From JBEIJQ01 sp040380145 (GTDB lineage Bacteria > Bacteroidota > Bacteroidia > Chitinophagales > Saprospiraceae): 6,474 bases of DNA. How positions within the stretch are numbered: the stretch's first letter is position 1; each line of letters begins with the position of its first letter. The notes under the pieces were generated by a model that was given only the letters and a program-made list of their open reading frames with translations, was not told the DNA's origin and did no database searches. The stretch is taken from contig JBEIJQ010000166.1 of the NCBI GenBank assembly GCA_040380145.1, positions 1 through 6,474 on the forward strand, written 5' to 3'. The translations under genes were made by a program, and so were the position numbers. Below, piece after piece: positions 4,845 to 6,474 of the stretch.

Positions 4845-6474
4845 TCAGGGTTTCTGCACGACGACCTGCTTGGTGATCACCTCGTTGCCCACAACGATGC
4901 GGACGAGATAGAGACCGGAGGTTTCGCGAGAAAGGTCGAACTGGGCCTGGTTGGCACCGTTCAGTTGCGCAGAGGACACCAAGCGGCCCTGTACATCGAA
5001 CACTTGGGCGAAACCGGTCACCTCGCGATCGAGCGTCAGCGTGAAGCTGCCGCTGGTCGGGTTGGGGAACAGTTGAGCGGCCAAAGCGTCTTGTGCGGAA
5101 GGCTCGATGGTTTGCGGTTGGCGAGACATCGGACGAACGACACCGGACTCGAAAGCTCCCATGTCGAAGCCGGCTCCCTGCGGACGGGCGTTGCCGTCGA
5201 AGTCAACCGTCAACGCAACTGCCGTACCGGCATCCACGCACGGAGAACTCGGATCCAGGTGCAGGTCACCCAAGGCGAGGTTCACGAACAGCGGGTCGCC
5301 GCCGATGAATCCGCCGAGGTTGTTGAAGGCACCGGTACCCGCTTCGTTGTTCGCGAAGGTCACGTTCTGCAGCGAGCTGTTGCGGACGTTCACAGTGGCA
5401 CCCGTTCCAACGTTGTTGAACAAGGCGCTGGTGGGGCTGGTATGGGTGTTGTTCCAAAGCACGCAGTTGGTGAAGTTGGCCACTGCAGCGGCCGGAGCGG
5501 TCGCAGAGTTGTTGAGGCCGCCGCCACTGGCCGAGGCGTTGGAAGCAAAAGTACAGTTGGTCAGGTTGAGCGTGCTGGGTGCACCGAGCAGACCTTCGTT
5601 GAATATTGCACCGCCCAGGGTGGTGCTGGTATTCGCGAAGAAGATGCTGTTCTCGACGTTGGTCGTGGAAGCCGTGGCCGGGTTGGTGGCCGTGCGCGAG
5701 CTGGAGCTGGCGTACAGGGCACCACCGTTCGGAGAGTTGTTTTCACCGAACGAGCTGCGGCGGATGTTCATCACCGAGACACCGTTGGCAGAGCTCGAGT
5801 TGGAAACCGCACCGCCGTAGACGCCAGAACTGTTGGCCGTGAACACACAGCCTTCCAAAGTCATGGTACCTGCGCCACCGGTGGTTTCGCTTTGGTTGCG
5901 CACCGCGCCACCGGAGTTGGAGGCAGCATTGTCAACAAAGGTTGCACCGGTTACGGTGACCGTGCTGGAAGCACCTTGGGCCCAGTTGTGGATTGCTGCA
6001 CCATTGCGGCCGGAGTTGCCCTCAAATTGGCCTCCGTTGATCGTCATGTTGATGATCGCTGCCGTTTTGGGGTTGTTCCAAATGGCGCCACCGTCTTCTT
6101 CACTGGTGTTGTTCAGGAAGGTACAGTTGTTCAGCGTCATGTTGATGCGACTGCCTGCACCGGAAGGAGCAAGGCCGATAGCACCGCCTTTGGCGAAGGC
6201 AGTAGTTGCGATGAAAGCCGAGTTGTTCGTGAACGAACAGTTGGTCATCGTCACGTTCACAATCGAACCGGTCAGAGCTGCCAAGTAAGCGCCACCACCA
6301 ATGGAGGTCGCCGTACTGTTGCTGATGACACAGTTGGTGAAGCTTGCATTGACCGTACCGCCCGATGCACCTGTGATGCCCAAAGAGCCGCCGGTCAGAC
6401 CGACGTTGTTTTGGAAGATACAGTTGCGCACCACGGGACCACAGACATTGCCTGCGCCAGTGGCGGTCAGGAAC
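4845..6474 (-). CDS. Secreted beta-helix repeat protein with T9SS sorting domain, 5' partial
   Basis: The frame is open to the window edge (the first visible residues are FLTATGAGNVCGPVVRNC), so the N terminus and signal peptide lie outside; about 543 codons are present. Residue numbers here count from the GTG at 6434, which is not a credible start. Residues 4-360 are about twelve rungs of ~31 residues with an N-C-x-F-x-x-N motif, each followed by GGAI/GGAL-type turns. This resembles Pmp-like/parallel beta-helix repeats. Residues 379-429 (GDPLF, then DPSSPCVDAG, then DMGAFES) match the 'choice-of-anchor Q' type region. The last ~75 residues (LFPNPTSGSFTL at 455 to KQVVVQKP) are a type IX secretion C-terminal sorting domain. 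That domain directs export across the outer membrane and usually surface attachment or release. The rungs suggest an adhesin or a polysaccharide-active fold, but no catalytic residues can be assigned. It is Ala/Ser/Thr/Asn-rich, as is usual for such proteins. Confidence 0.92.
   Translation of the reverse strand, partial: FLTATGAGNVCGPVVRNCIFQNNVGLTGGSLGITGASGGTVNASFTNCVISNSTATSIGGGAYLAALTGSIVNVTMTNCSFTNNSAFIATTAFAKGGAIGLAPSGAGSRINMTLNNCTFLNNTSEEDGGAIWNNPKTAAIINMTINGGQFEGNSGRNGAAIHNWAQGASSTVTVTGATFVDNAASNSGGAVRNQSETTGGAGTMTLEGCVFTANSSGVYGGAVSNSSSANGVSVMNIRRSSFGENNSPNGGALYASSSSRTATNPATASTTNVENSIFFANTSTTLGGAIFNEGLLGAPSTLNLTNCTFASNASASGGGLNNSATAPAAAVANFTNCVLWNNTHTSPTSALFNNVGTGATVNVRNSSLQNVTFANNEAGTGAFNNLGGFIGGDPLFVNLALGDLHLDPSSPCVDAGTAVALTVDFDGNARPQGAGFDMGAFESGVVRPMSRQPQTIEPSAQDALAAQLFPNPTSGSFTLTLDREVTGFAQVFDVQGRLVSSAQLNGANQAQFDLSRETSGLYLVRIVVGNEVITKQVVVQKP
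5355..6434 (-). repeat. Coding tandem repeats: twelve ~31-residue beta-helix rungs
   Basis: The N-C-x-F-like motifs begin at residues 4, 34, 65, 103, 134, 163, 195, 226, 262, 293, 323 and 352, counted from codon 6434. The spacing is 29-38 residues, mostly 29-32. Examples are NCIFQNN, NCSFTNN, NCTFLNN, GCVFTAN, NSIFFAN and NCTFASN. The repeats are degenerate at both DNA and protein level, so they reflect old duplications rather than a recent expansion. Confidence 0.8.

Noticed and set aside
5107..5820. A 237-codon open frame on the plus strand within the beta-helix gene
   Set aside because: It is antisense to a repetitive gene with skewed codon use. The periodic Leu/Pro/Ala-rich product reflects the repeats on the coding strand.

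Overview
The window looks like a chromosomal segment of a Bacteroidota bacterium, perhaps of the Saprospira/Lewinella type, though the genus cannot be fixed from this sequence alone. Three things point there. The last gene ends in a type IX secretion (Por) C-terminal sorting domain. The ferrochelatase carries a Cys-rich insert of the kind I recall from Bacteroidota enzymes. Upstream of the ATPase gene there is a good match to the Bacteroidota promoter (-33 TTTG-like element, 19-bp spacer, TAATTTTG). Every supported gene lies on the minus strand, so the text below follows transcription, from high to low coordinates.

Region 1 (6474-4763): the 3' part of a large secreted parallel beta-helix protein with about twelve ~31-residue rungs, a 'choice-of-anchor Q'-like segment and a T9SS sorting domain. 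A strong rho-independent terminator follows it. Region 2 (4762-4546): an intergenic stretch with crossed inverted repeats, two GGCC-centred palindromes and an AT-rich leader. Region 3 (4545-3373): an exported C1B cysteine peptidase of the bleomycin hydrolase/PepC type with an intact catalytic set, followed by a good terminator at 3310-3271 and a weaker one just after it.

Region 4 (3184-2183): hemH, protoporphyrin ferrochelatase, the last iron-insertion step of haem synthesis; it looks like an ordinary housekeeping gene. Region 5 (2148-1): an 87-bp gap containing a promoter, then a tightly packed cluster. It holds an ABC/AAA15-type ATPase (RloA-like), an RloB-family TOPRIM protein overlapping it by 22 bp, and what may be the start of a third gene whose GTG overlaps the rloB stop (GTGA). 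The ATPase + TOPRIM pairing resembles anti-phage modules such as PARIS (AriA/AriB) and OLD/Gabija, so a defence role is the best inference for this cluster.

The most striking point is that the RloB frame is interrupted by a single in-frame TAG at 386-384, exactly where the family normally has the Pro of SNP-x-FELW. The frame stays open and recognisably RloB-like for 109 further codons on the far side. TAG is also the normal stop of hemH, so genome-wide recoding is unlikely. The cluster is therefore either a recently inactivated (or mis-sequenced) defence system, or one with a split or readthrough RloB.
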